In this document: piece after piece, positions 7,362 through 15,399 of the stretch | How positions within the stretch are numbered: the first letter of the stretch is position 1 | Layout of the letters: each line of letters starts with the position of its first letter | Assembly (NCBI GenBank): GCA_050049355.1 | Contig: JASFWK010000004.1 | Location: 1-55,366, forward strand | Source of the DNA: JASFWK01 sp050049355 | GTDB taxonomy: Bacteria; Chloroflexota; Anaerolineae; B4-G1; DUEL01 | Reading direction: 5' to 3' | DNA length: 55,366 bases | Position numbers and translations under genes: made by a program | Notes under the pieces: generated by a model | Told to the model about the DNA's origin: nothing | What the model saw: only the letters and a program-made list of their open reading frames with translations | Database searches by the model: none

Positions 7362-10231
7362 ATCGAACATTCCCTGTCGTCGGCGGAACTCGCTTTGCGT
7401 ATCTCGCCTACTTGAGCCACTGTCTGCTCGTCCTGCAGTTCATTCTTCAAGACAATCGCTACCAGGCAGACCGTTGCACCGATTAGCGTCATTGTCCCGG
7501 CGGTCCAGAACCCAATTCTCTCCTGGATCCATCTCGTTCCCGGCAACTCCAGCACCAGGCCAATGTAGGCTATCAAGCCACCCGCTGCGCACAACAGGGC
7601 TCCCCGTAGTGCCAATGAGAGGTCTCGCCGACGTCGCCACAGCCCCCCGTAGCCCACCAGAGCCATCAGCAGAGCACCGACCATGCCCTGGCCCAAGTCT
7701 GACCAATTCGTTCTTCCTGGATGTTCCTCCCAAGTCTCGAACTCTTGGGTCGGTATTGGGGTTATGTCTGGCGTGGAGACCGGGGTGGGGGTGGGCGTGG
7801 GGGGCGGTATGGGGCTCGACGTTGGCGTCACGGCAATGGTCGTTCCGGGCTCACCTTCTGGCGGAATGTCCATCTCCATCCACACGACACGCGACACCGG
7901 TTCTGCCCGCACTGATATCTGCAGCTCTCCTGCCCGGTCCAGTTTCAGTGTCGTCTCCGCCACGCCATTGTGCGTCGTCACATGAACGGAATGCTCTAGC
8001 CCCTCTTGGGGGTACGTGAAGATGAACTCCACTGGCGTTCCGTCTGGGACCGGATTCCCATTTCGATCCACAATCACGCCGGTCCTCAGTCTCAGGGTAT
8101 CGCCGAAGCCCAACTCTGGAGTTGGCTGAGGAGTGCCTTCTTCCCCTTCGGGCTCGTCACCGATGAAGCCGCCGATTGTCTGCGACGGGTCGGGCTGGGT
8201 CTGACTGATCAGATCGTAGTTGATGCCGGGCACGGAGACGGGCGGGGCGCCCCCAAAGGGGAACTCGTTGAACAGGGCCCGTGCGGCTGCCTCGACGAAG
8301 GGTTCGGTGTGGCTGTAGAGACCGAAGTAGGCGGAGAGTTTGGCGATCTCGGTCGTGTCCAGGTAATAGGGTGCGCCGAACGCCAGGACAACCACCTTAT
8401 GATCGCGTAGAAGATCCGCTCGCTCGGCCAGGAAGCGGCGCACCGCGTCGGAGGCGGGGACCTGTTCGTCAATGTCAAGCATAGCGAAAATCACCCAGTC
8501 GGCTCGCTCCAGCGCGGCTTCCACCGGATGAGGTGGAGGAGGGGTACCCTCGGAAGGCGGTGCTGTGGGGGTGCTGAGGTAGTCCGTCAGCTGGCTGAGG
8601 GTGAAGCTGCGTACGAGAGTGGGGAGCATCTGGTGAGTGGCTTGAGGCCCGTAGAGGCGGATCAAGGTATCCGCCAGCAGGGTGGGGGGGATAGCATAGA
8701 CTGGCGCGCAGCCATCGCAGGGGCTGAGCTGTCGATCGTCGGTGAAGATCACGATTTGGTCATCGACCGTGGGCGGGGCAGGCCGCAGGTCCGGCGAAGG
8801 CGGAGAGAGAAGTGTGACGACGTCCTGGGCGATGGGCGCGACTTGCTCTTGGCCTTGCCCGACCAGATCGGCGGCAGCATCGGCCTCCACTCGGACTCTG
8901 CTGAGGAGGAAGGGTGATCCATAGAGGCGCAGCTTGAGCTGTAGTATGCGCAGCACTGCCTCGTCTACTCGCGCCTGGAAGGTGGGATCGGAGATGTACT
9001 TCTCGCGGAAGAAGGCGATCGTGGCCCGCACGTTGGCAATCTGAGAATCCCAGTCGTCGCTCAGCGCGAAATGGGATAGGATCAGCAAATCGTTACCGGC
9101 CAGGAAGGCTTCACGAGCGATGCGCAGGTTGTTGAACTCCTGTTCGGTGGGATCATAGAAACGACGCACGGCCCTAACCCCCAGTTCGTCCGCCACTGTG
9201 AGACCACCGCTCTCTCGCCAAGGCGCCAGCTCTGGCAGGGCCATCAACTGCTGTAGTGCCTGGGGGTCGAAGCTCACAGGCTTGGTGGAAGCGTAGATGT
9301 TGCCCTGAAAGCCCCTATAGCGGATGTGGGACACCAGGAAACCATCGGCGCTTGCTACGGGCTCCTCCGTGTCAGCGACCGCGAAGAAGGGGGCCAGTTC
9401 GATCTGCTTGAGCTGCTCCAATGACTTCTGAACCGTCGACACCTCCTCGGAGAGGGGACGGTCGGCGGCCCCCAAGCCTGGAAAGTGTCTCGCGATCACG
9501 CCTACTTGGCCCTCGCTGCCGCTGTGGATGCCTCGAACGTAGGACCTTCCCATTTGGCCTACCCAATAGGGATCCCCCCCGAAAGATCGGCACCCAAGAT
9601 CGGCCGCGCTGCTGGGTCGTGGGTTGTTCAATACATCCAGGGATGGACCCAAGAGCGTGTTGATCCCGAGAGCCCTCAGCTCCTCTCCTACTATTCTGCC
9701 CACTGTCTCAGCGTGGTCAGGGTTCCAGGTCGCCCCGATGGCCATTGGGGAGGGGAGAGGGGTAGTGCCGCTGACAATGGCGGTGTAGGGACTTCCGTTC
9801 CCTTCCTGTTCGACGGCTATGAGGAGCGGGACGAAGGGAGCGGGGGTTGAGTAACTCTCCTCCTCCAGCGGGAGCGGCGATGGGACTTGGGTGGCCTCCC
9901 AGGCCAGCTCCTGCAAATTGCTCGTGAGCGTGGCGACCTGTGTGGGCGTGTCTCCCTCGTTGATGATATTTCCGTTCTCAGGCCGCAGCAGAACGCCCCC
10001 GACCCTTTCCTGCGTGATCAGACTGTAGATCGACGAGAGCTCATCGGTCCCGGCGCCAGGGAAGGTGACGACGAAAAGCTGGCCTACGCGATCTGCCGGT
10101 GACATTCGCTCCAGCAGCCGCGCCGCTGGGTCATCTTGCTGCTGCCCCACCGCGTGTGCCAGCGAAGGAGCAGTCAGGCCCAGGGTGACTATCGTCGTGA
10201 TCGCAAGGGAAAGCCAATCTCTTTTTCGCAT
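7358..10231 (-). CDS. Membrane-anchored GH3-like (NagZ-type) glycoside hydrolase
   Basis: 957 residues. A signal peptide (about 1-28) is followed by a GH3 N-terminal TIM barrel (about 35-445) beginning RMSPADRVGQLF, as in beta-N-acetylhexosaminidases. The nucleophile Asp is present in TVADELG (D348). The usual KHFPGHGxxxxDSH loop that carries the acid/base His of NagZ reads RHFPGLGAADRPLSEEV, so the DSH triad is missing. A C-terminal GH3-type domain follows, then an Ig-like stretch (about 720-800), a Thr/Pro linker (about 810-840) and about three membrane segments (from about 865). It is likely exported and tethered, acting on amino-sugar glycans or not at all. Transcribed leftward from a promoter very close to the ATG. 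Confidence 0.85.
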   Translation of the reverse strand: MRKRDWLSLAITTIVTLGLTAPSLAHAVGQQQDDPAARLLERMSPADRVGQLFVVTFPGAGTDELSSIYSLITQERVGGVLLRPENGNIINEGDTPTQVATLTSNLQELAWEATQVPSPLPLEEESYSTPAPFVPLLIAVEQEGNGSPYTAIVSGTTPLPSPMAIGATWNPDHAETVGRIVGEELRALGINTLLGPSLDVLNNPRPSSAADLGCRSFGGDPYWVGQMGRSYVRGIHSGSEGQVGVIARHFPGLGAADRPLSEEVSTVQKSLEQLKQIELAPFFAVADTEEPVASADGFLVSHIRYRGFQGNIYASTKPVSFDPQALQQLMALPELAPWRESGGLTVADELGVRAVRRFYDPTEQEFNNLRIAREAFLAGNDLLILSHFALSDDWDSQIANVRATIAFFREKYISDPTFQARVDEAVLRILQLKLRLYGSPFLLSRVRVEADAAADLVGQGQEQVAPIAQDVVTLLSPPSPDLRPAPPTVDDQIVIFTDDRQLSPCDGCAPVYAIPPTLLADTLIRLYGPQATHQMLPTLVRSFTLSQLTDYLSTPTAPPSEGTPPPPHPVEAALERADWVIFAMLDIDEQVPASDAVRRFLAERADLLRDHKVVVLAFGAPYYLDTTEIAKLSAYFGLYSHTEPFVEAAARALFNEFPFGGAPPVSVPGINYDLISQTQPDPSQTIGGFIGDEPEGEEGTPQPTPELGFGDTLRLRTGVIVDRNGNPVPDGTPVEFIFTYPQEGLEHSVHVTTHNGVAETTLKLDRAGELQISVRAEPVSRVVWMEMDIPPEGEPGTTIAVTPTSSPIPPPTPTPTPVSTPDITPIPTQEFETWEEHPGRTNWSDLGQGMVGALLMALVGYGGLWRRRRDLSLALRGALLCAAGGLIAYIGLVLELPGTRWIQERIGFWTAGTMTLIGATVCLVAIVLKNELQDEQTVAQVGEIRKASSADDRECSI

Positions 10232-10242
10232 AGCTCTCGGTT

Positions 10243-10271
10243 ATTTTAGTCGAATTATTGGCGGAGCGCAA
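10243..10271 (-). promoter_or_regulatory. Near-leaderless promoter of the GH3 gene
   Basis: Reading leftward: TTGCGC (10271-10266), a 17-nt spacer and TAAAAT (10248-10243). Only 11 nt separate the -10 box from the ATG, so the transcript would carry a leader of about 5 nt. Confidence 0.45.
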
Positions 10272-10330
10272 TCGAGGGTCCTGGCAGTTGCTCTCCAATC
10301 AGGTTGGATGCTGTCGGTTGCCCAGTTCCT

Positions 10331-11566
10331 TCAGCGTCCAAGGAGCGATTGAGGGAAGTCTCGCGGGGGCGGGGCTGGACGGAAGCGTGAGCCATAGACC
10401 AGGTCATCCGCCCAGATCAGGAAGCGGCGTGAGGCCGGGATGTGGAAAGCCAGTTGAGCCACCAGTCGATGGAAAAGGGTGGGGGGCTTCGACCAGGGGC
10501 ATACTGCCTGACAGATTGTGCACGCGGATCCTCGCTGGTTCCAGTAGAGCTTGCACTTGACTGGCTCAATCTGCCACTTGCGCACGCCGCGAACTATGAC
10601 CTTGTCCCCCTTGTGAATCGCACCAGAGGGACAGTTGTCGGCGCACTTCAGACACTTGTCACAGAAGTCCTGCACGCCCAGATCGACCGGCGGATCTAGC
10701 GCCAACGGAAGGTCTGTGGTCACGCAGGCCAGGCGCAGGTTGGCGCCCAGCTCTGGGTGCAGAAGGAAACCGCACCTGCCCAATTCCCCCAGCCCGGCAT
10801 CCACCGCCACTGGCACCACGAGCACTCCGTAGTTGCGGAGGTGGTGGGCGCGGGCGGGCCAGCCGAGAGCTCGGATGTAGCTGGCGGTCTGGACCGCGAC
10901 GAGGGCGCTCAGCGCGTATACCCGACCCACCTCGAAGTCGGAGTGAGGGGTGCCGCCCGTGCGCATCAGGTCCAAGTTCTGCTTGAAGGCCATCGCGATG
11001 GCGTAACGGTGGTGGATCTCAATCGAGTCGCCCCATTTCAGCCCGTTGTAGCCACCAGGGAGACCCCGCACGAGCGGCGAGTTGGAGCCGCAGTCGGTGA
11101 AGAAGGGGGGCATGCCTCGGTGCGAGTAGACCCAGGCGGGCCGGAGGGGGCCGATGCGCACATCGTGGGCTCCGAGGTAGTGGGCCAGCGCCTTGACGTG
11201 GGCAGCCATCTCGGAAAGGGTACCCTTCACCTGCGTGGAAGCCACTTCGCCATCGACCACATCGGGCAGAGCCAGACCGAGGATGGGATCGAAGGTGGCG
11301 TGGTAGAGGGCCGCATCGTCCTGGGCTGCAGGGCCCTCTGAGTGGCCGAGTGAGTCGGCAGAGGTCGCCAGGCGGTGGTCGACCTCGGTCAGCTCGGGCC
11401 GCAGGTTGTGGTAGGCTTTCTCTTCTGGGCTCCCCCGCGTCAGCCGCTCGCGGGAGAAGACGGTGTCCCGTTCATCGAAGCGAGTAAGTTCCCCCACGAC
11501 CTCATAGGTTGGGCGCTTGGTCTTGTGGGTCAACCCTGATCCCTTTCTTGTCGGCACTAAGAGCAT
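10331..11566 (-). CDS. Reductive dehalogenase homologue without Tat signal
   Basis: 411 residues. The C-terminal third has the two 4Fe-4S motifs of reductive dehalogenases, CDKCLKCADNCP and CTICQAVCPW with an upstream Cys. The central part (ALAHYLGAHDVRIGPL...WVYSHRG) matches the cobalamin-binding RdhA core. Known RdhA enzymes reduce carbon-halogen bonds with a cobamide; related cytoplasmic proteins have unknown substrates. Here there is no twin-Arg signal and no rdhB anchor gene beside it, so a cytoplasmic, non-respiratory role is likely. ATG 11566 sits 12 nt from the -10 box and has no Shine-Dalgarno sequence; an in-frame TTG at 11533 preceded by AAAGGG is the alternative start. QueG is related in its FeS part, but the RdhA core fits better. 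Confidence 0.82.
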   Translation of the reverse strand: MLLVPTRKGSGLTHKTKRPTYEVVGELTRFDERDTVFSRERLTRGSPEEKAYHNLRPELTEVDHRLATSADSLGHSEGPAAQDDAALYHATFDPILGLALPDVVDGEVASTQVKGTLSEMAAHVKALAHYLGAHDVRIGPLRPAWVYSHRGMPPFFTDCGSNSPLVRGLPGGYNGLKWGDSIEIHHRYAIAMAFKQNLDLMRTGGTPHSDFEVGRVYALSALVAVQTASYIRALGWPARAHHLRNYGVLVVPVAVDAGLGELGRCGFLLHPELGANLRLACVTTDLPLALDPPVDLGVQDFCDKCLKCADNCPSGAIHKGDKVIVRGVRKWQIEPVKCKLYWNQRGSACTICQAVCPWSKPPTLFHRLVAQLAFHIPASRRFLIWADDLVYGSRFRPAPPPRDFPQSLLGR

Positions 11567-11578
11567 CGAATCGCGTGT

Positions 11579-11607
11579 AGTCTACCACACGCCACTGTGA
11601 GTGCCAA
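11579..11607 (-). promoter_or_regulatory. Promoter of the dehalogenase homologue
   Basis: Reading leftward: TTGGCA (11607-11602), a 17-nt spacer and TAGACT (11584-11579). The -10 box is 12 nt from ATG 11566, so the message would be almost leaderless. Confidence 0.5.
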
Positions 11608-11835
11608 CTCGTCTTGAATGCGACAGATGCTCGCTGCGCCGGGTCTTGTGGGGCGCGGGATTCGCGGCGAATTCGTTTCTGCTCCTTGTTCAGAGACCCG
11701 CCACTGAGAACATCTTGTGAAGGATGTGATCTTGCCCGGAGTGCTCCCGCGAGGGGAGCTGCAGGCTGTGAGTGCGGATCATACCTGGGCTGGGCGTTGA
11801 ATCAGATCGCAGCGAAAACTCAAGCAGTCCCCCTC
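11608..11835. other. Divergent intergenic region, no gene seen
   Basis: About 230 nt between the leftward dehalogenase promoter and the rightward MFS promoter. No credible ORF or clear repeat is visible. Confidence 0.5.
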
Positions 11836-11864
11836 TTGCTCGCGGCTTCCCCGTCGTGTATAAT
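11836..11864 (+). promoter_or_regulatory. Promoter of the MFS exporter gene
   Basis: TTGCTC (11836-11841), a 17-nt spacer and a perfect TATAAT (11859-11864). The start of transcription is expected near 11871, 109 nt ahead of the MFS ATG. Confidence 0.65.
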
Positions 11865-11876
11865 CCGCCCCAGACC

Positions 11877-11996
11877 GTGACTCAGGGGCCGGTGCTTCTC
11901 CTGGCGGTGGACCGTATCTGCCCTGCCGGAGAAGCACCATTCTTCTTGCGGGAAGTTCCTCGCACCAAAGGGTGCATAAATGACCAGACAACCTAG
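11877..11996 (+). CDS. Candidate 39-residue leader peptide of the MFS gene
   Basis: A GTG at 11877, 12 nt after the -10 box, opens a 39-codon frame that ends at TAG 11994-11996. It overlaps the MFS start (11980) by 17 nt in another frame. The same 11-12-nt distance separates the -10 box from the start codon of three leftward genes nearby, so near-leaderless translation is plausible. The frame runs through both leader hairpins, and ribosomes on it would open the hairpin that holds the MFS ribosome binding site. The peptide (VTQGPVLLLAVDRICPAGEA...) matches nothing I recognise. It could equally be chance. Confidence 0.3.
   Translation: MTQGPVLLLAVDRICPAGEAPFFLREVPRTKGCINDQTT
11891..11938 (+). 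promoter_or_regulatory. Long stem-loop in the MFS leader
   Basis: GGTGCTTCTCC (11891-11901) and GGAGAAGCACC (11928-11938) are perfect 11-base complements enclosing 26 nt, with extra GGC/GCC pairing inside. The following ATTCTTCTTG is only weakly T-rich, so it is more likely a regulatory hairpin than a terminator. Its arms share GGTGC/GCACC with the ribosome-binding-site hairpin downstream, allowing alternative folds. Confidence 0.6.
11962..11975 (+). promoter_or_regulatory. Hairpin sequestering the MFS ribosome binding site
   Basis: GCACC (11962-11966), loop AAAG and GGTGC (11971-11975). The Shine-Dalgarno stretch AAAGGGTG lies in its loop and 3' arm, 5 nt before ATG 11980. GCACC in the upstream stem (11934-11938) could compete for GGTGC. 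Confidence 0.5.
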
Positions 11997-13233
11997 CTTC
12001 TCCATAGAGCGATGGCCGCAACGTGTGTTCCGGAGATTCAGGGAAGCCACTGCCGGTTACCCTCGTCAGTTTTGGTTCCTGTTCTGGGGTCTGCTGATCA
12101 GCGCCTCCGGACGCAGCATGGTCTGGCCGTTTATGACCATCTACATGCGCCAGGAACTGGGGGTCTCTCTAACCACCGTCACCCTGCTGCTCACCCTCAA
12201 CTCGGCCACCGGGTTGGTCGCTACCACGGTAGCCGGCCCGATCGTGGACCGATTCGGCCGGAAGGGCGCAATGATCCTGAGCTTGGCGGCCAGCAGCGCA
12301 ACGTTGATGGGTATGAGTGTGGCTGGCACGCTGGATCTTTGGACCATCCTGATGGCACTCAGCGGTGCCTTCGGTCCGCTCTACCGCGTAGGCAGCAACT
12401 CGATGGTGGCTGATCTCATCGAGCCTGAGCGTCGGGCGCAGTCCTATGCTCTGCTGCGAATGATCTCCAACGTCGGGGTGGCGATCGGCCCATCGCTCGG
12501 TGGTTTTGTGACCAGCGTTTCGTATGCACTTGCGTTCTGGATCGGAGCAGGGGCCAGTGCCTTCTTCGCTCTGCTCATCCTATTCTTTGTCGCTGAGACG
12601 CTGCCGAAAGGGGGGGAGGTCGCTGACCGGTCGCGGACGGATACCGGCTATGGTCAGGTTCTGCGGGACTGGCCGTTCCTGGCCGTTTCCGGTATCTACG
12701 CGCTGAGCGGGATGCCCTACGCGATGTTGATGGTGCTTCTACCAGTCTATGCCAAGGAGAACTTTGGCGTACCAGAGAGCCAGTACGGCTTCATCATGGC
12801 CGCCAATGCAACGATGGTGGTGCTGTTCCAGTACCTTGTCACGCGGATCACCGAGCGGCATCGTCCCCTGCCGGTGCTGGCACTCGGTTCGCTGTTCTAT
12901 GCGCTGGGGGTGGGCAGTGTGGCCCTCTGGTGGAACTTCCCTACTTTCCTGCTCAGCATGGTGGTCGTCACCGTTGGGGAGATGATCTTGATCCCTACGT
13001 CTACGGCGCTGACGGCCAATCTGGCGCCGCCCGACATGCGTGGCCGATACATGAGCGTCTATGGCCTGACGTGGGGGGCCGGTTTCGGGATAGGTCCAGT
13101 GATCGGGGGGCTGCTGAATGACTATGTGGCGCCGGTGGCGATATGGTACGGGGGCCTGGTCGTGGGGATCGCAGCGGCGTTGGGATTCGCCTTGCTGGGG
13201 TTGGTACTGCGGAGACGCAAGTCTTCGCGGTAG
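11980..13233 (+). CDS. Major facilitator superfamily exporter (drug:H+ antiporter type)
   Basis: 417 residues with about 12 predicted membrane helices in two halves. Motif A (GPIVDRFGRKGAMI) lies in the loop between helices 2 and 3, near residue 86, which is typical of 12-helix proton-coupled efflux carriers. A basic N-terminal tail of about 30 residues precedes helix 1. The substrate cannot be read from sequence. The ATG at 11980 has AAAGGGTG 5 nt upstream, inside a hairpin. The 109-nt leader holds a strong stem-loop, this hairpin and an overlapping short ORF, so translation is probably regulated, as for several antibiotic-efflux genes (inference). It is monocistronic and convergent with the GH-A gene at 13330. 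Confidence 0.92.
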   Translation: MTRQPSFSIERWPQRVFRRFREATAGYPRQFWFLFWGLLISASGRSMVWPFMTIYMRQELGVSLTTVTLLLTLNSATGLVATTVAGPIVDRFGRKGAMILSLAASSATLMGMSVAGTLDLWTILMALSGAFGPLYRVGSNSMVADLIEPERRAQSYALLRMISNVGVAIGPSLGGFVTSVSYALAFWIGAGASAFFALLILFFVAETLPKGGEVADRSRTDTGYGQVLRDWPFLAVSGIYALSGMPYAMLMVLLPVYAKENFGVPESQYGFIMAANATMVVLFQYLVTRITERHRPLPVLALGSLFYALGVGSVALWWNFPTFLLSMVVVTVGEMILIPTSTALTANLAPPDMRGRYMSVYGLTWGAGFGIGPVIGGLLNDYVAPVAIWYGGLVVGIAAALGFALLGLVLRRRKSSR

Positions 13234-13329
13234 TCTGACGCCACTACCCTCACGTCGGCCTCCAGGCACTCCTTGCCGAATTCGCGGGTAACTCTTTCCT
13301 GGTGGCAGACCTCTGTCGATGCATGCCGT

Positions 13330-14994
13330 CTAGGAAGATCCCTTCCTGTCTCTCGCGCTTCGCGAAAAGGCCAGGCTGACCAGGCTCATGCTGATCAGCA
13401 GGACCCCGACCAGCGGCAGGGCCGAGCCGGACGGGGCGGCCAGATGGCGCAGGGCGAGGTTGGCGGGGGAGGGCGTTGTTGATGGAGTGGGCGGCAGCGT
13501 GGGCGCGGGAGTGGGAGATGGAGTTGGCGTGGAGGTAGGCATGCTGGTCGGTGTGATGGTGGGAGTGGGTGTGTGCGTGGGCGCAGGGGTCGCGGTAGGC
13601 AGCGAAGGCACCTCCACAGCCGGGCTGGTCGGAGAGGGTGCAGGTAGCGGAGCGGAGGTATCACCCGGTGCATCCTCCACCAGCATCAGTGGCGCACCTC
13701 CGATCAGACACTGCCTCTCGTAGGCGCAGCCTGGCAGGTTCAATGTGTAGTAGCCGCGCTCTGGGTGGACAGTGCGCGCCCCGCCCCACATATCCACCAG
13801 GAGCCCGCGTGTTGTCTGTGCTGGTATGATAACCGTCTGCGGCGAGGGAGTGCGGGACCAGACGACGGTCGTGGTCTGTTCGCCCCGGTTCACGACCACC
13901 ACGCTGACCTCTTCCCGCCGTTCCCATGTGGCGGAGCGAAAACCGGCCAGATAGTTGATCGCGACCTGATAGGCGGTGAAGGCCGGCCGGCGAGTGCCGT
14001 CCGCCCGTACAAGGCCGAACGGCTCTGGATTTGCCGTTAGATCACGCTCCGTGTCGGACATCTTGTAGACGGCCATGCGTTCTGCCCCCCCGGCGATCCC
14101 CAGTGCTGTCGCTTGGATGATGTAGGCAGCCTGATCCTCGAGTGTCACCTTGAACTGGGCGTCCGGCACGGGCCAGGCCGGATCTTCGGAGGGAGCGGCG
14201 TTCGTCTCGGCTATCCAGATCGGCTTGTCTAGACCATACTCTCGCATCAAGTTGCGATAGAAGACGGTCAGGTCGTAGACGTTCTCCGGTTGGAAGTAGA
14301 TGTGGAGAGTGGCGACATCGAAGTAGTAGTTATGGGGTGCGGCGTTAGGGTCGGCGGTGATGATCTGCAGGAGTCGTCGGAAGAAGAGCTCGCGGCCATA
14401 GTTGGCGTCCCACCAGTGGGTAACCGCGGCCAGGTGGACCGTGGCGTTGGGATTGGTCTCCTTGACTGCTCCGTAGGAGACGCGCATCAGCTGAGCGAAG
14501 TCCTCCACGGACCCGCCCCAGCTTTGATGATAGGTGTCCCAGATGTCCGGCTCGTTCCAGATGATCCAGTGGTCGATCCTGCCGGCGTAGCGGGCCACGA
14601 GGGCGCTGAGGAAATCAGCCCAGAGGTTGTTGGGATCGTTGTGGCCCAGGTACAGCCCCTGCGGGACACCCGCCCCACGTCCCGGATCTGTTGCCCAGGC
14701 GGGGGTGTTCACCACCAACCCCACCACCTGCCGGCCCTGGGACAGTTCCAGGGCCAATTGCTCGTCGGTGATGGGGAGATTCCATTCCTCCTCGGGGCCG
14801 TCGGGCTGAATCTCGCTCCAAATGAAGGTGACGCGCGTCCAACCTGCCCCCAGGTCGGAAGCAGCCCACGGGGCAATGTGGGCCTCGACGACGCCGAAGC
14901 GGTAATCGGGGCTGGCGGCCCAGGCGGGTGACGGACTTGGGCCGAGGGCGAGAAGCAGCAGGGCGGTCAGAAGCAGGATGGATGATCGTATCAT
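13330..14994 (-). CDS. Secreted clan GH-A glycosidase with Thr/Pro stalk and C-terminal anchor
   Basis: 554 residues. A signal peptide ends near AWA (residue 27). A TIM-barrel catalytic domain follows (about 30-345) with the acid/base Glu in IIWNEPDIW (E148) and a nucleophile-type Glu in IWIAETN (E263), the two conserved Glu of clan GH-A (GH5/GH39-like). A beta-rich domain (about 345-440) and a Thr/Pro stalk (about 460-510) lead to a terminal hydrophobic segment and a basic tail (about 522-554), suggesting a cell-surface anchor. The stalk gives strongly biased DNA at about 13450-13610. The substrate is unknown. Transcribed leftward from a promoter 12 nt from the ATG, with no Shine-Dalgarno sequence. 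Three GH-A relatives lie at 36.5-42.5 kb. Confidence 0.87.
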   Translation of the reverse strand: MIRSSILLLTALLLLALGPSPSPAWAASPDYRFGVVEAHIAPWAASDLGAGWTRVTFIWSEIQPDGPEEEWNLPITDEQLALELSQGRQVVGLVVNTPAWATDPGRGAGVPQGLYLGHNDPNNLWADFLSALVARYAGRIDHWIIWNEPDIWDTYHQSWGGSVEDFAQLMRVSYGAVKETNPNATVHLAAVTHWWDANYGRELFFRRLLQIITADPNAAPHNYYFDVATLHIYFQPENVYDLTVFYRNLMREYGLDKPIWIAETNAAPSEDPAWPVPDAQFKVTLEDQAAYIIQATALGIAGGAERMAVYKMSDTERDLTANPEPFGLVRADGTRRPAFTAYQVAINYLAGFRSATWERREEVSVVVVNRGEQTTTVVWSRTPSPQTVIIPAQTTRGLLVDMWGGARTVHPERGYYTLNLPGCAYERQCLIGGAPLMLVEDAPGDTSAPLPAPSPTSPAVEVPSLPTATPAPTHTPTPTITPTSMPTSTPTPSPTPAPTLPPTPSTTPSPANLALRHLAAPSGSALPLVGVLLISMSLVSLAFSRSARDRKGSS

Positions 14995-15006
14995 AGCGTG
15001 GAGGAC

Positions 15007-15035
15007 ATTGTATCAGAAAGGGAACAGGGCGGCAA
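15007..15035 (-). promoter_or_regulatory. Near-leaderless promoter of the GH-A gene
   Basis: Reading leftward: TTGCCG (15035-15030), a 17-nt spacer and TACAAT (15012-15007), with 12 nt between the -10 box and ATG 14994. Confidence 0.5.
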
Positions 15036-15291
15036 ACGGGTCACCTGTCGATGCGCCCCCGCGGCCTTCGACAAGCTGGAATGCTCAAATGGCGGGGATT
15101 GCCGCAGGAGGCGGCACGAAGCTCACCATTGACACTCAAAGGAATTGGCGCCAGATACCAGAAGCCAACCTTGCCCATATGTGAACTCTGCAAGGCTCAT
15201 CGACGCGAAACACCTTTGCACTGCGAGCCAACGCTGCCAAATATGCGCTACCTGGCCCATGATGAAAAGTCTTAAAGTTTTCTCTGGGTAC
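15036..15291. other. Intergenic region before the dcw promoter, no gene seen
   Basis: About 255 nt between divergent promoters. No credible ORF or strong hairpin was noticed. Confidence 0.5.
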
Positions 15292-15320
15292 TGGACGTGG
15301 GGCAAGAAGTGGTGTATAAT
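15292..15320 (+). promoter_or_regulatory. mraZ / dcw cluster promoter
   Basis: A perfect TATAAT (15315-15320) lies 17 nt after TGGACG (15292-15297), a weak -35 box. Transcription would begin near 15327, inside the MraZ boxes. Confidence 0.55.
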
Positions 15321-15344
15321 GGGTCAAAATGGGCCGAAGTGGGG
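15298..15344 (+). promoter_or_regulatory. MraZ operator: TGGNN boxes at 10-bp spacing
   Basis: TGG begins at 15310, 15320, 15330 and 15340 (TGGTG, TGGGT, TGGGC, TGGGG), exactly one helical turn apart; a further TGGGG begins at 15298. MraZ proteins are known to bind direct TGGGN repeats separated by 5 nt upstream of mraZ. The array covers the -10 box and transcription start, so MraZ binding should block this promoter (inference). Confidence 0.75.
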
Positions 15345-15399
15345 CGTCGGCCCTCTCTAGACCTCGATTTTAGGCCCCAGGTGGGGCGGCGTAGAACAC

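Noticed and set aside
13450..13640. Intergenic-type repeat of GTGGGN words
   Set aside because: It is the DNA of the Thr/Pro-rich stalk of the leftward GH-A gene, explained by coding bias.
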